Source: Lachnospiraceae bacterium
GTDB lineage: Bacteria; Bacillota; Clostridia; Lachnospirales; Lachnospiraceae
DNA: 64,000 nucleotides
NCBI GenBank assembly: GCA_024682835.1
Contig: JAIKYU010000103.1
Coordinates: 28,459-92,458 of the forward strand
Direction of reading: 5' to 3'
Every line of letters starts with the position of its first letter. Position 1 is the stretch's first letter. The notes under the pieces were generated by a model that saw only the letters and a list, made by a program, of their open reading frames with translations, was not told where the DNA came from and searched no databases. A program made the position numbers and the translations under genes. Positions 52,129 to 60,544 of the stretch are shown piece after piece.

Positions 52129-52422
52129 TTACTCAATGGTGATGAAATCGCAAAGCCCGGTCAGCTCGACGCTCTCGTAAACCCGTTCGCTTAAATGCCT
52201 CAAAACAAACTCTCCGCCGGCGCCCCGGATGCGTTTCATTGCCGTCATCAGCGCCTTCAGTCCTGCGGAGCTGACGAAGCCCGTATCGCTCATATCAATG
52301 ACCAGGCGGCCATTTTTCTCCGCTATGGCGCGATCTGCCGCCTTTTTCATGGCCTCCGCCTCCCTGTCCGCGTTGGATACAATGATACTTTCCGGTGTCC
52401 GGTACACAATCTCGTCCATCAT
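52129..52422 (-). CDS. STAS-domain anti-anti-sigma-factor-like protein
   Basis: A 97-residue single STAS domain. It shows the beta-strand and loop pattern LVIDMSDTGFVSSAGLKALM, where the Ser in VSSAGL (about S52) is the site phosphorylated in SpoIIAA/RsbV-type proteins. Its start overlaps the phosphatase stop by four bases, so it is the likely substrate of that PP2C enzyme. The expected serine kinase/anti-sigma factor (RsbW/SpoIIAB-like) is not in the window. Confidence 0.9.
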   Translation of the reverse strand: MMDEIVYRTPESIIVSNADREAEAMKKAADRAIAEKNGRLVIDMSDTGFVSSAGLKALMTAMKRIRGAGGEFVLRHLSERVYESVELTGLCDFITIE

Positions 52423-54119
52423 GCGCTCTCCTCCGACGTCGGTTGTTTTTCACTGACACAACCCGTTTGATCACCCGCGAATGCTCCCGCATTCTGCGGT
52501 CCCAGATACTTCAGGCACAGCATCGTAATATCGTCAAACTGCTCCTCGTCTCCCACAAATTCCTGGATTGCCTTTTCCACATTCCGCGCCGCATCCGCCG
52601 GATCTGCGTCCGGATCCGTGTTCAGAGCGTCAAGCATCCGTCCGGCGCCGAACATGTCATCCTCGCCGCGAACCGCCTCGGCGACACCGTCCGTGTAGAC
52701 AAAGAAGCTGTCACCGGGCCGCATTTCAAATTCATGCTCTCTGAACGGAATGTCCGCCATCAGTGCCACCGGCGGGGAATGCCTGTAGCTGGCCAGCTCA
52801 TACAGACTGCCCGTGCGATGAATGGCGGGATGCTCGTGTCCTGCATTGGCCACAATCCCCTTTCCCGTGGAAAGGGAGATCTCCGCCAGCCAGACCGTCA
52901 CAAACATATCCGCGCGGTTGCCCTCTATCAGCAGATTGTTCAAATGGGACAGCGCCTCTCCGGGACTGTCTCCGCCGCGGATACAGTTTTTGATTAACGT
53001 CTTGGAAACCATCATGAACAAAGCCGCCGGAATTCCCTTTCCGGACACATCCGCCACCACAAGGGCCAGATGATCCTCGTCCACAAAAAAGAAATCGTAG
53101 AAATCCCCGCTCACCTCCTTGGCGGGATCCATTTTTGCAAAAAGAATAACCTCACGCCTGTCCCCGATCACTGCCTGCGCGTTGGGGAGAATACCGTTCT
53201 GAATCCGGGAGGCAAGGGAAAGCTCCGCCGAGATCCGCTCGTTTTCCGCGGTCATACGGGTCACGTTTTCCACATAGTCATGGATCTGCTCCTCCATCTG
53301 ATCCACGGCCTCAGCAAGGATCCCGATCTCATCATTGTTGCGGATGGTTTCGCTAAGGCGCTGCCCAGGAGTCACATTTTCCGAAGCAAAGCGTCTGGCC
53401 TCCTTCATGATTTTACGGATGGGCGAGATCAGCGTCCGGTACAGGTAGAGTCCCTGACCGGCAATGACAAACAGGAGCACGAAAAGCATCGTCCGGATCA
53501 CCTTGTTCACATAGTCGTGACGGATCTGATAGAGCCTCTCCATCTGCCGCTGCACGCACAGGATCGCCTGCACAGAGCCCTTCGAATCGATGAGCGGAAT
53601 CATGGCCGTGATGTGCGGATCGGTCTCAATAATGCCCTTATCCCGGATGACAACCTCTTTGTCGGAGCGCTTCTCATACAGTGCGCGGTACTTCTCACGG
53701 TATTCATCATTGGTCGTCTCCCTCAGATAACCGAAGGAATAACACTCATACGGGCTGTTTTTGTTGATGGTGGAAAACAGGAAGGTGATATGACCGTAGT
53801 CCGTCCGGTCGGGGCGGATCACATATACAAAGGTGGCACCCTGGGAATTGCACAGATCCGACAGATTGTCCCAAACGTGCCGATACTCCTCCGTCGTCCC
53901 GCCACTTTCGGCGTAAGCATCCATCTGATCGGCAAAAACGATATGAGTTGCGGTATCCGCGGTGTAAAAGGCATTCTCCTCGTACTGCTCCAGAACAGTC
54001 GCAGAAAACTCGCGATAGCCGATGGTTCCGACAATCGCAGAAAAGACAGCAAGCAACAGTATGATGCCAAAAAGGCTCTTGACGACGATATGCCTTCTGC
54101 GTTTTTTATGCTCTTTCAT
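52419..54119 (-). CDS. Membrane PP2C/SpoIIE-type serine phosphatase with extracellular sensor
   Basis: A 566-residue protein. Two membrane helices (about 12-34 and 207-226) bracket an extracytoplasmic sensor of about 170 residues, likely a double-Cache type (ATFVYVIRPDR, YSFGYLRET). A HAMP-like linker (about 228-285) and coiled coil precede the PP2C_SIG phosphatase domain (about 310-540), with metal Asp residues in VSGDFYDFF, VVADVSGKGIPAALFM and DDITML. Such RsbU/SpoIIE phosphatases dephosphorylate STAS proteins, and a STAS gene follows directly. It begins 28 bases after the ABC transporter gene, so exporter and signalling genes may share a transcript. Confidence 0.9.
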   Translation of the reverse strand: MKEHKKRRRHIVVKSLFGIILLLAVFSAIVGTIGYREFSATVLEQYEENAFYTADTATHIVFADQMDAYAESGGTTEEYRHVWDNLSDLCNSQGATFVYVIRPDRTDYGHITFLFSTINKNSPYECYSFGYLRETTNDEYREKYRALYEKRSDKEVVIRDKGIIETDPHITAMIPLIDSKGSVQAILCVQRQMERLYQIRHDYVNKVIRTMLFVLLFVIAGQGLYLYRTLISPIRKIMKEARRFASENVTPGQRLSETIRNNDEIGILAEAVDQMEEQIHDYVENVTRMTAENERISAELSLASRIQNGILPNAQAVIGDRREVILFAKMDPAKEVSGDFYDFFFVDEDHLALVVADVSGKGIPAALFMMVSKTLIKNCIRGGDSPGEALSHLNNLLIEGNRADMFVTVWLAEISLSTGKGIVANAGHEHPAIHRTGSLYELASYRHSPPVALMADIPFREHEFEMRPGDSFFVYTDGVAEAVRGEDDMFGAGRMLDALNTDPDADPADAARNVEKAIQEFVGDEEQFDDITMLCLKYLGPQNAGAFAGDQTGCVSEKQPTSEESA

Positions 54120-54147
54120 CTTGAGTCGTCACCCTTCGATGGTTTTG

Positions 54148-56334
54148 CTACTCATTCGTATCCAACCGCTGCCGCTTCACCAGTGTGGCAAACAGACCGT
54201 TCTTTTCGATCAGCTGATCGTAGGTTCCCTCCTCGGCAATCTGTCCGTCCTCCAGCACCAGGATACGATCGCAGTGCTTGATGGTGGAAAGCCTGTGCGC
54301 GATCACGATGCGCGTACATTTCAGGCCATCCAGTGCCTCGGCCACCTGTTTCTGCGTCTTGTTATCCAGCGCGCTCGTGGCTTCGTCGAACATCAGAATC
54401 GAGGGCTTTGGCGCGACGGCACGGGCAATCATCAGCCGCTGCTTCTGTCCGCCGGATATGCCCCCCATCCCCTCACCGATGATGGTATGCATGCCCATCG
54501 GCATCGCACGGATATCATCGGCAATTCCCGCGAGCCCGGCTGCCTCCCAGGCATCATCAATGGTAAGCTGCGGCGCACAGATCACGATATTGGAATAAAT
54601 ATCCCCCTGGAAGAGTCCGCCGTTCTGCAGCACCGTGCCGATCTTCCTGCGCAGGGAAGCAAGGTCGATACGGCTTAAGTCTCTGCCGTCAAAGTAGACC
54701 GCACCCCGCTCCGGCTTTTCAAAGCCCAGAAGCAGACGGAACAATGTGCTCTTGCCGCAGCCGGTCCGGCCGACGATGGCAACATACTCCCCGGAGCGGA
54801 TCTTGAGATTCAGTCCCTTTGCCACATAGGGCGCATTTTCATTATACCGGAACCACAGATTGTTCAGCTCGATCATCCCGGAAAGCTTTGTCAGCATTTC
54901 CTTTCCCTCCGGCGTTTCCGGAACGGTTTTCAGGATCGGCTCCGTCATTTCCAGAATCGGACGGATCCGGGATGCGGAGACCGCGATGCCGGACAGCGTT
55001 GCGAAGGCGCCCGTCACCAGACCGTAGGAGGAAGAAAACGCGATATACTCCGACTGTCCAACCCCGGTCGATACGGCAAACCAGTACAGTGCCGCAGCGC
55101 CGCACACAGAAACAGTCAGCTGCAGCGCGGGAGCAATCTTGAGAAGCATCGGCGGATCATAGGCGACCTGTGCCTCCTCGGCGTAGGTTCTCGCCCATTT
55201 GGAAAAGGCACGCTTCTCCGCACCGGCAAGCCGGATTTTCTGCACGCCGGTAATGAGGGAAATGCTCAGTCCCTGCTCCTTTGCCTGTGCCTCCAGAAGC
55301 TGTCTGTTGATTCTGGACTGCAGAAGGGTCGTGAAAACCGTCACGCCGAGGGTGGCAAGCAGCACAAGCAGCGCAGGAAGAGCCAGCCCCGGCGCAAAAT
55401 CAAAGATCTGCGCGATGTACAGAAGGGAAACCAGTGAGAGCACCGAAGAGGAAAAAACCTCTCCGATCAGCAGCGTGCAAAGCTCACTCACCGACTGGCT
55501 GCGCATGGCCAGATCACCGACACTGTATTTTTTGAAAAAAGGAGCGGGAAGATTGATCATCCGCATGGTCACGGCGGCCTCCACGGAGAGGGAAACCTTG
55601 GTCTCCATCCGGTGAAGAGACAGATTCCGCGCCGCGCTCATGATCTGCGAGGAGATCGCCGCACTGAGCATCAGGGCCGCAGTCCCCCACAGAAGCGTCA
55701 TGTTGCCGCTCTTAAGCACAAATCCGGTGAGGAGTCTCGTGATCTGCGGCGCCATCATGGAAAAGAGTGTCATCAGCAGGGTGAAGAACAGGAAAAGCAG
55801 CAGATCGCCGCCGTTCAGGCAGCCCTTGATGAAGCTCATCAGCTCCGGGATCCCGATCTCGGAAGCCGGAAGCGGCGTGTAGAAGCAGATAGCATCCTCC
55901 TCCAGAAGAGCCGCCTTCTTTTTGTCCATGTTGACTTTGCGCCCGCCGGCGTCACGGAACCAGTAACCGCGCAGCTGTTTCGGATAGACCGCCACCGGCG
56001 ATCCGTCCTCCTTGCGGTAAACGATCATGGGGCCGCTGGCATCCTCCCACCAGCTGCCGGTGAGCCGGACGGAGCGATACATCAATCCCGCCGGCCGCAT
56101 CGCCCAGGCCAGCTGCTCGTCCGGATCCCTTACGGTATCCGGAATCTCAGCGGGACGGAGTCTGTAATACTTGAGAATATCATTGATTGCATCCTTCGTC
56201 ACCGCCCTTGTGGAGATAAAACCGGCCGTATCCGTGCCGCTTGCGATGGCGGCGGCCATCCTTGCAACCGCGTCCTCAAAAAGCTCCTGATCGCTGATCT
56301 TTCTCTGTCTTATCTGTTCGTCAAACCAACCCAC
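54148..56334 (-). CDS. NHLM-type peptide exporter ABC transporter without peptidase
   Basis: A 728-residue ABC protein. Residues 1-160 form a non-membrane N-terminal region typical of the second NHLM exporter subunit. Six helices follow (about 165-460), then a nucleotide-binding domain with Walker A VGRTGCGKST, signature ISGGQKQR and Walker B ILMFDEATSALD. All catalytic residues are present. It forms a pair with the peptidase-containing transporter 11 bases upstream. NHLM systems export bacteriocin-like or other double-glycine-leader peptides. Confidence 0.92.
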   Translation of the reverse strand: MGWFDEQIRQRKISDQELFEDAVARMAAAIASGTDTAGFISTRAVTKDAINDILKYYRLRPAEIPDTVRDPDEQLAWAMRPAGLMYRSVRLTGSWWEDASGPMIVYRKEDGSPVAVYPKQLRGYWFRDAGGRKVNMDKKKAALLEEDAICFYTPLPASEIGIPELMSFIKGCLNGGDLLLFLFFTLLMTLFSMMAPQITRLLTGFVLKSGNMTLLWGTAALMLSAAISSQIMSAARNLSLHRMETKVSLSVEAAVTMRMINLPAPFFKKYSVGDLAMRSQSVSELCTLLIGEVFSSSVLSLVSLLYIAQIFDFAPGLALPALLVLLATLGVTVFTTLLQSRINRQLLEAQAKEQGLSISLITGVQKIRLAGAEKRAFSKWARTYAEEAQVAYDPPMLLKIAPALQLTVSVCGAAALYWFAVSTGVGQSEYIAFSSSYGLVTGAFATLSGIAVSASRIRPILEMTEPILKTVPETPEGKEMLTKLSGMIELNNLWFRYNENAPYVAKGLNLKIRSGEYVAIVGRTGCGKSTLFRLLLGFEKPERGAVYFDGRDLSRIDLASLRRKIGTVLQNGGLFQGDIYSNIVICAPQLTIDDAWEAAGLAGIADDIRAMPMGMHTIIGEGMGGISGGQKQRLMIARAVAPKPSILMFDEATSALDNKTQKQVAEALDGLKCTRIVIAHRLSTIKHCDRILVLEDGQIAEEGTYDQLIEKNGLFATLVKRQRLDTNE

Positions 56335-56345
56335 GGTTCACCCCT

Positions 56346-58526
56346 CTACTCCGCGCTGATCAGATCGGCATAGTATCCGCCCATTGCGTACAGTTCCTCA
56401 TGCGTTCCCCGCTCCACCACCATACCGCCGTCCAGCACGATGATCTCGTCGCAGTCGCGGATCGTGGAGAGTCGGTGCGCAATGACGATACAGGTGATTC
56501 CCCGATCCTGTACGGCCTTCACCAGCTCATATTCCGTCTGGGCATCCAGAGCGCTCGTCGCCTCATCCAGGATGATGACAGACGGATCCTGTGCAAGAAC
56601 CCTGGCGATTTCCAGACACTGTCTCTGTCCGCCGGACAGATCGGCGCCGCCCTCCAGAAGCTTTCCGTGATAGCCCCCCTCTCTGCGCATGATATCATCG
56701 TGGATCTGCGCATCGCGCGCAGCAAGAATCATCTCGAAATCCTCGATGGAATCATCCCAGAGCTTGATGTTGTCGGCGACAGAATCCTCAAACAGCGTGA
56801 TTTCCTGATCCACCACCGCAATGGAACCGGTGAAGACGCTCCGGTCAATCTCACCGATGGGTTTGCCGTCGAAGAGAATCTCTCCGCTCCAGGGGCGGTA
56901 AAGCCCGGAAATCAGCCTGGCCAGCGTGCTCTTGCCGCAGCCCGAGGTTCCGACAAAAGCCACCCGGCTGCCCGGCTTTACCTTCATGGAGAAATCGCGG
57001 ATAAGAGGTTCTCCGAGTCTGGAATAGCCGAAGGTCACATTCCGCATCTCCACGGTGCCGGTGAGCTTACTGTAATCCTTATCCTCCAGAAGCTCCGATT
57101 CCTTGGCGTAGTCGTCATCCGGATACGCCATGACGTCTTCGATCCGCTCCATCTGCGTGCGCATCTCCTGAATCGTCTGACCGGTGGAAATGACGGTCAT
57201 GGCAGGCATCATAAACGAGGCAAGGAATTTCTGGAACATCATCACCGTACCGATGGTAAACTGCCCCTGCATCACAAGATACACGCCAAGCACCAAGACC
57301 ACATCCGTGGCCGCAGCCGAGAGAAATGCCGGCAGCATGCCCAGCCCCACATCCAGCTTCGCATACCGGATCTCCTGTGCCTGAACGGATGCCTGATACC
57401 CGGCCCATTTCGCGAAAAACCCGTTCTCCGCGCCGCTGGCTTTGATGGTCTCAGCCATCTGTATACCGGAAATGGTCGCCGAGGAAAGCTTTCCCTCATC
57501 ACGCATCATGACGCGCGTAATTCCGACCCGTTTCTCCGACACGACCCGCGCGGAGAGAGCGCTTAATGCAATGGCAGCGACACCGACCAGGGTGAGCATC
57601 GGACTTTGCCGCAGCATGATCAGAAGATAAAAAACCATCATTCCGGTGTTGATCACAAGCGGAGAAAAAACGCCCACCAGCGTCGAAGCGATGGATGCAT
57701 TGGCGCTCTGACGCATCTGAATATCTCCTGTCATCCGCTGGGAAAAGAATTCCATGGGGAGTCTCAACACCTTCCAGAGGTAGGAGCTGTTGCCAACGAC
57801 GGCGAGCTTGCCGCCGATCTTCAGTTCATAGACGGAACGTACTGCCTCGATGATAATCTGCAGTAGACCGATTCCCGCGAAAAGCAGAATAAAGGGTGTG
57901 AGCAGTTCCCTGTTTTCGCCGGACAGCAGCCTGTCCATGAAGAATCTGGAGAATGCGGGATCAATGATGTCGAAAAGATTTCCGAGAACCGTTGTGAGCG
58001 TGACAAAAGCCACTGCCGCTCCTGCCCCCGACAGACGCTTTGCTGCGTAAGCAAGGGTGCTCTTTCGTCTCCCGTCAGGCACGAAGGCCTCCGTCGGCGC
58101 AAAGCGGAGACAGATCCCCGTAAAAGCGCGGTCGAATTCATCCATCGGCACACGGACGCTGCCCCGTGCCGGATCGTTCAGCAGGGCATAATTGCCGCTG
58201 AAGCCGCAGCAAACCACAAAATGATCAAAATTCCAGTGCAGAATACAGGGAAACCCGCCCTCTTCCCTGAGCTCCTGTACGGTCTCATAGCGATAGCCGC
58301 CCGCTTCCATTCCGTAGTTTCTGGCTGCCTTCAGAATATTCCTCGCATTGGAACCGTCCCGGGAGACACCGCAGTCCACCCGCATCTGTTCCAGAGGTAT
58401 CCATTTACCGTAATAGGCAAGCACCATGGCCAGCGACGCGGCACCGCATTCCAGGGCTTCCATCTGCATAATAACCGGGACAGTACGTGCTCTGCGTGGT
58501 GCCGGATCCGGAATTCTGATTCTCAT
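56346..58526 (-). CDS. NHLM-type ABC transporter with C39 leader peptidase
   Basis: A 726-residue protein with an N-terminal C39 peptidase (about 12-140), a six-helix membrane domain (about 165-450) and a nucleotide-binding domain. The peptidase is complete: Q21 (oxyanion), catalytic C27 in LECGAASLAMVLAYYG, H102 in NFDHFVV and D118 in LNDPARG. ABC motifs are GTSGCGKST, LSGGQRQC and VIILDEATSALD. C39 domains cut precursors after a double-glycine-type motif during export. Three small proteins with such motifs are encoded just upstream. It follows the HlyD-like gene by 17 bases. Confidence 0.94.
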   Translation of the reverse strand: MRIRIPDPAPRRARTVPVIMQMEALECGAASLAMVLAYYGKWIPLEQMRVDCGVSRDGSNARNILKAARNYGMEAGGYRYETVQELREEGGFPCILHWNFDHFVVCCGFSGNYALLNDPARGSVRVPMDEFDRAFTGICLRFAPTEAFVPDGRRKSTLAYAAKRLSGAGAAVAFVTLTTVLGNLFDIIDPAFSRFFMDRLLSGENRELLTPFILLFAGIGLLQIIIEAVRSVYELKIGGKLAVVGNSSYLWKVLRLPMEFFSQRMTGDIQMRQSANASIASTLVGVFSPLVINTGMMVFYLLIMLRQSPMLTLVGVAAIALSALSARVVSEKRVGITRVMMRDEGKLSSATISGIQMAETIKASGAENGFFAKWAGYQASVQAQEIRYAKLDVGLGMLPAFLSAAATDVVLVLGVYLVMQGQFTIGTVMMFQKFLASFMMPAMTVISTGQTIQEMRTQMERIEDVMAYPDDDYAKESELLEDKDYSKLTGTVEMRNVTFGYSRLGEPLIRDFSMKVKPGSRVAFVGTSGCGKSTLARLISGLYRPWSGEILFDGKPIGEIDRSVFTGSIAVVDQEITLFEDSVADNIKLWDDSIEDFEMILAARDAQIHDDIMRREGGYHGKLLEGGADLSGGQRQCLEIARVLAQDPSVIILDEATSALDAQTEYELVKAVQDRGITCIVIAHRLSTIRDCDEIIVLDGGMVVERGTHEELYAMGGYYADLISAE

Positions 58527-58543
58527 CGATACTCCTGTCGTCT

Positions 58544-58993
58544 TCAGTCAAAAAGCATGCGGATGATCTGCGTCTGTCTGTAGCCGACCCGCGCATCATA
58601 GACACCGTCCGGCATGTTGACCGACGCCGTGGCGATCCGTTGCCCGTTGGCTGACGTGCCAACCGAGCTGATCGTTGTGCGCACGTCGCCGATGGTAACC
58701 GTCATACCGGCCTCCACATGCTCCGCTGTGACCGTATCCGCAAAGGTTACGGTCATGATCCCCCGTTCCACACTGGCCGTACCGGATGCGAAGCTCTCAA
58801 TGACCGCGAAATTGCTCCAGACAATGATTGCCGCCAAAAGCAGAATGGCCGCGGCCAGCACGGCCCATACGGCCGGCGTCGTGACATGAAGGTAGTCATC
58901 GAGCTGCTCCGGCGAAGCCAGCCTGTCCACGCTCTTTTTTCGATAGACTCTCTCTTCCTTTTTCTCTTCCATCATAATCCCCGCTGTACTCAC
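58544..58993 (-). CDS. Short HlyD-like membrane-fusion protein of the NHLM exporter
   Basis: A protein of about 143-149 residues. The N-terminal segment YRKKSVDRLASPEQLDDYL and one membrane helix (about 42-62, VWAVLAAAILLLAAIIVW) match the start of NHLM secretion proteins of the HlyD family. Only a small beta-rich outer domain follows, with no long coiled-coil hairpin, so it is much shorter than usual adaptor proteins. In a Gram-positive cell a reduced form can suffice. The first start is GTG at 58993; ATG codons at 58975 and 58972 lie after a GGGG stretch and are equally plausible. Confidence 0.8.
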   Translation of the reverse strand: MSTAGIMMEEKKEERVYRKKSVDRLASPEQLDDYLHVTTPAVWAVLAAAILLLAAIIVWSNFAVIESFASGTASVERGIMTVTFADTVTAEHVEAGMTVTIGDVRTTISSVGTSANGQRIATASVNMPDGVYDARVGYRQTQIIRMLFD

Positions 58994-59053
58994 GATCGAA
59001 ATCAGTCGCGATATATATGAGAAGACCGCTGTTACAATCCCTTCGATTTTTCT

Positions 59054-59560
59054 TCAATCATCCGTCAGCAGCGCACTTCCGTCGGCAAATTTCTTGCATT
59101 TTTGCAGCAGGCGCATGATCCGCTGGCTGACGGTCTTGCTGTCCGCGCCCGTAAGCTCGCCGATCGCCCGGTTGTCCAGCTCCATCATATAACGCATCGC
59201 CAGAAGCTCCCGCTCCTTGGGCGAAAGCTTTGCCAGAATCCGGTTCACCTCCGCGGAAATGGCATCCTGACGAAAGCCGTATTCATCCGATCTGCCGGGC
59301 TCCGGCGCATCGTCGATATTCTCTGTTCTCCGGTAGCTTGCCATTTTCCGATGGTTGATCAGACAGTTCCTTGCAATGGTCACCAGCCAGGTACGTACGG
59401 AAGCCCGTTCCGGGTCATATCCGTCGTAATGCTCCATGGCGCGCACAAAGACATCCATCGCGAGATCTTCTGCAGTCTCGCGATGGAGCGTCTGTGTGTA
59501 CAGGTAATTGTAGATGTATTTGAAATTCTCGTCGTAAACCGTCTCAAACGAAGCTTTCAA
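59054..59560 (-). CDS. ECF-type sigma-70 family RNA polymerase sigma factor
   Basis: A 168-residue sigma factor with only regions 2 and 4. Region 2 spans about 8-80 (FKYIYNYLYTQTLHRETAEDLAMDVFVRA read in parts, then VRTWLVTIARNCLINHRK). Region 4 spans about 105-155 (LSPKERELLAMRYMMELDNRAIGELTG). No anti-sigma gene is adjacent. The only start in this frame is TTG at 59560, 13 bases after AGGAGG, an unusually long distance. The gene lies between the small leader-bearing proteins and the exporter, so it probably controls their expression. Confidence 0.9.
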   Translation of the reverse strand: MKASFETVYDENFKYIYNYLYTQTLHRETAEDLAMDVFVRAMEHYDGYDPERASVRTWLVTIARNCLINHRKMASYRRTENIDDAPEPGRSDEYGFRQDAISAEVNRILAKLSPKERELLAMRYMMELDNRAIGELTGADSKTVSQRIMRLLQKCKKFADGSALLTDD

Positions 59561-59578
59561 TCGTTTCGGAGCACCTCC

Positions 59579-59839
59579 TTAAAGTCGTTTTATACGCGAT
59601 TTCGCAGGTAGTTTGTCTGATTCCTCTCCGTCCGGTTTTCTCTGGATGCCCTCTCCGATATTTGGCGTACCGGCCGCAGCCACCTGCTCCAGCGCATCAT
59701 CCGACAGGGCTCCGAACATCGGCAGGATCTTTGCCCTGGGCTTTGCAGAAAACAGTCTGTTTCTGAGTTCATCCTTGAAGCCCGTACCGGCACTGAAATC
59801 CGCCTGCCTGAACATCTCCTCCAGTTTTTCCGTCGTCAT
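59579..59839 (-). CDS. Small leader-bearing protein 3 (AAG motif), putative exporter substrate
   Basis: An 86-residue protein from the ATG at 59839. The first half (FKDELRNRLFSAKPR) precedes a leader-like motif LSDDALEQVAAAG (about 45-57), where the double-glycine is replaced by Ala-Ala-Gly. A hydrophilic tail of about 29 residues follows (TPNIGEGIQRKPDGE...), without Cys. The start is seven bases after the TAA of the preceding gene, with AAGGTGG overlapping that stop, so it is translated by reinitiation. A longer frame from 59977 would overlap protein 2 and is rejected. Export by the C39 transporter is inferred. Confidence 0.72.
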   Translation of the reverse strand: MTTEKLEEMFRQADFSAGTGFKDELRNRLFSAKPRAKILPMFGALSDDALEQVAAAGTPNIGEGIQRKPDGEESDKLPAKSRIKRL

Positions 59840-59846
59840 GGCCACC

Positions 59847-60095
59847 TTAGCAAAGCCCTCCCGAATTTCTGAATGTGACGCTTGCTGCATTCTTTGAGCC
59901 GAGTCCCAAATCGGTCGCAATCGCCTTATCGCCCTTGACGCTGCGATAGAACGAGTTTGCAGCCTTTGGCACGTCATTCTTGCCGCGTCTGTAGGAAAGG
60001 TTCTTGCCGTCCAGACTATGCATCACGCTCGTACCGCCGGAAACCTCATCCATCTCCTCATCGGGTATTGCCGCATGTTTGCTTAATTTACTCAT
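59847..60095 (-). CDS. Small leader-bearing protein 2 (SGG motif), putative exporter substrate
   Basis: An 82-residue protein. The N-terminal 21 residues end in PDEEMDEVSGG, a classic double-glycine leader motif with acidic residues and a hydrophobic pattern. The remaining ~61 residues are basic, glycine- and serine-rich, and finish with a lone cysteine (NSGGLC). The ATG at 60095 has AGGAGG eight bases upstream. No lanthipeptide, sactipeptide or other modification enzyme is next to it, so an unmodified or single-Cys product is likely. Confidence 0.78.
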   Translation of the reverse strand: MSKLSKHAAIPDEEMDEVSGGTSVMHSLDGKNLSYRRGKNDVPKAANSFYRSVKGDKAIATDLGLGSKNAASVTFRNSGGLC

Positions 60096-60124
60096 GGTTG
60101 TGTCCTCCTGCTCTCTGAAACTCT

Positions 60125-60346
60125 TCAATCCTTGAATATCACGCCCTGGCGAAAGCCCTTGAGATTTCTCACGCCCATGGACTGATTGCCCATGCTCTTC
60201 ACAGTCCCCTGCTGCTCGCCGATTCCGTTGCCGTTTGCAGCGGCTCTCTCGACCTTTTCTCCGAACTTGCGCTTCAGATCCGAAGCACCGCCGTTTACCG
60301 CCCCAAGCTCCTCATCTCCCAGTGCCTTCTTGTTTTCCTCATTCAT
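60125..60346 (-). CDS. Small leader-bearing protein 1 (NGG motif), putative exporter substrate
   Basis: A 73-residue protein. Residues 1-20 form a short leader ending in LGDEELGAVNGG. The mature part (about 53 residues) is basic and glycine/asparagine-rich with no cysteine (KRKFGEKVERAAANGNGIGE). The ATG has AAGGAGG shortly upstream. It is the first of three consecutive small genes with similar leader ends and unrelated mature parts. It starts about 200 bases after the B-repeat gene ends. Confidence 0.78.
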   Translation of the reverse strand: MNEENKKALGDEELGAVNGGASDLKRKFGEKVERAAANGNGIGEQQGTVKSMGNQSMGVRNLKGFRQGVIFKD

Positions 60347-60544
60347 GGCTGTACCTCCTTCGTATACATCTGACTCTCACTGGTCAGGTGCCGATCCCGT
60401 AATCTCGCTGCTTCGCAGCTATGAACGGTATCTGGCTCCTTCGTATAAAACGATTGCACCCTGGTGCATTTCGCTATCTGTTAATATATACCATCCGTTC
60501 GATGCTCTTCTACAAGTTTTCGGAATGTTTTTTGAATTTTCTCA
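60347..60544 (-). promoter_or_regulatory. Leader and control region of the small-protein/exporter operon
   Basis: On the minus strand the order is: TTGTAG and TATATA 19 bases apart (a mediocre promoter); a TGCAC/GTGCA hairpin followed by ATCGTTTT, possibly a weak terminator for the upstream gene; a CTGC/GCAG hairpin; and the ribosome site of protein 1. The 12-base word TATACGAAGGAG occurs twice, once after the first hairpin and once as the ribosome site itself. An ECF-type promoter could be hidden here but I cannot define one. Confidence 0.4.

Noticed and set aside
59840..59977. Longer N-terminus of leader-bearing protein 3
   Set aside because: These codons overlap protein 2 in another frame and give an Arg-rich stretch without a ribosome site; the ATG at 59839 next to AAGGTGG is better.
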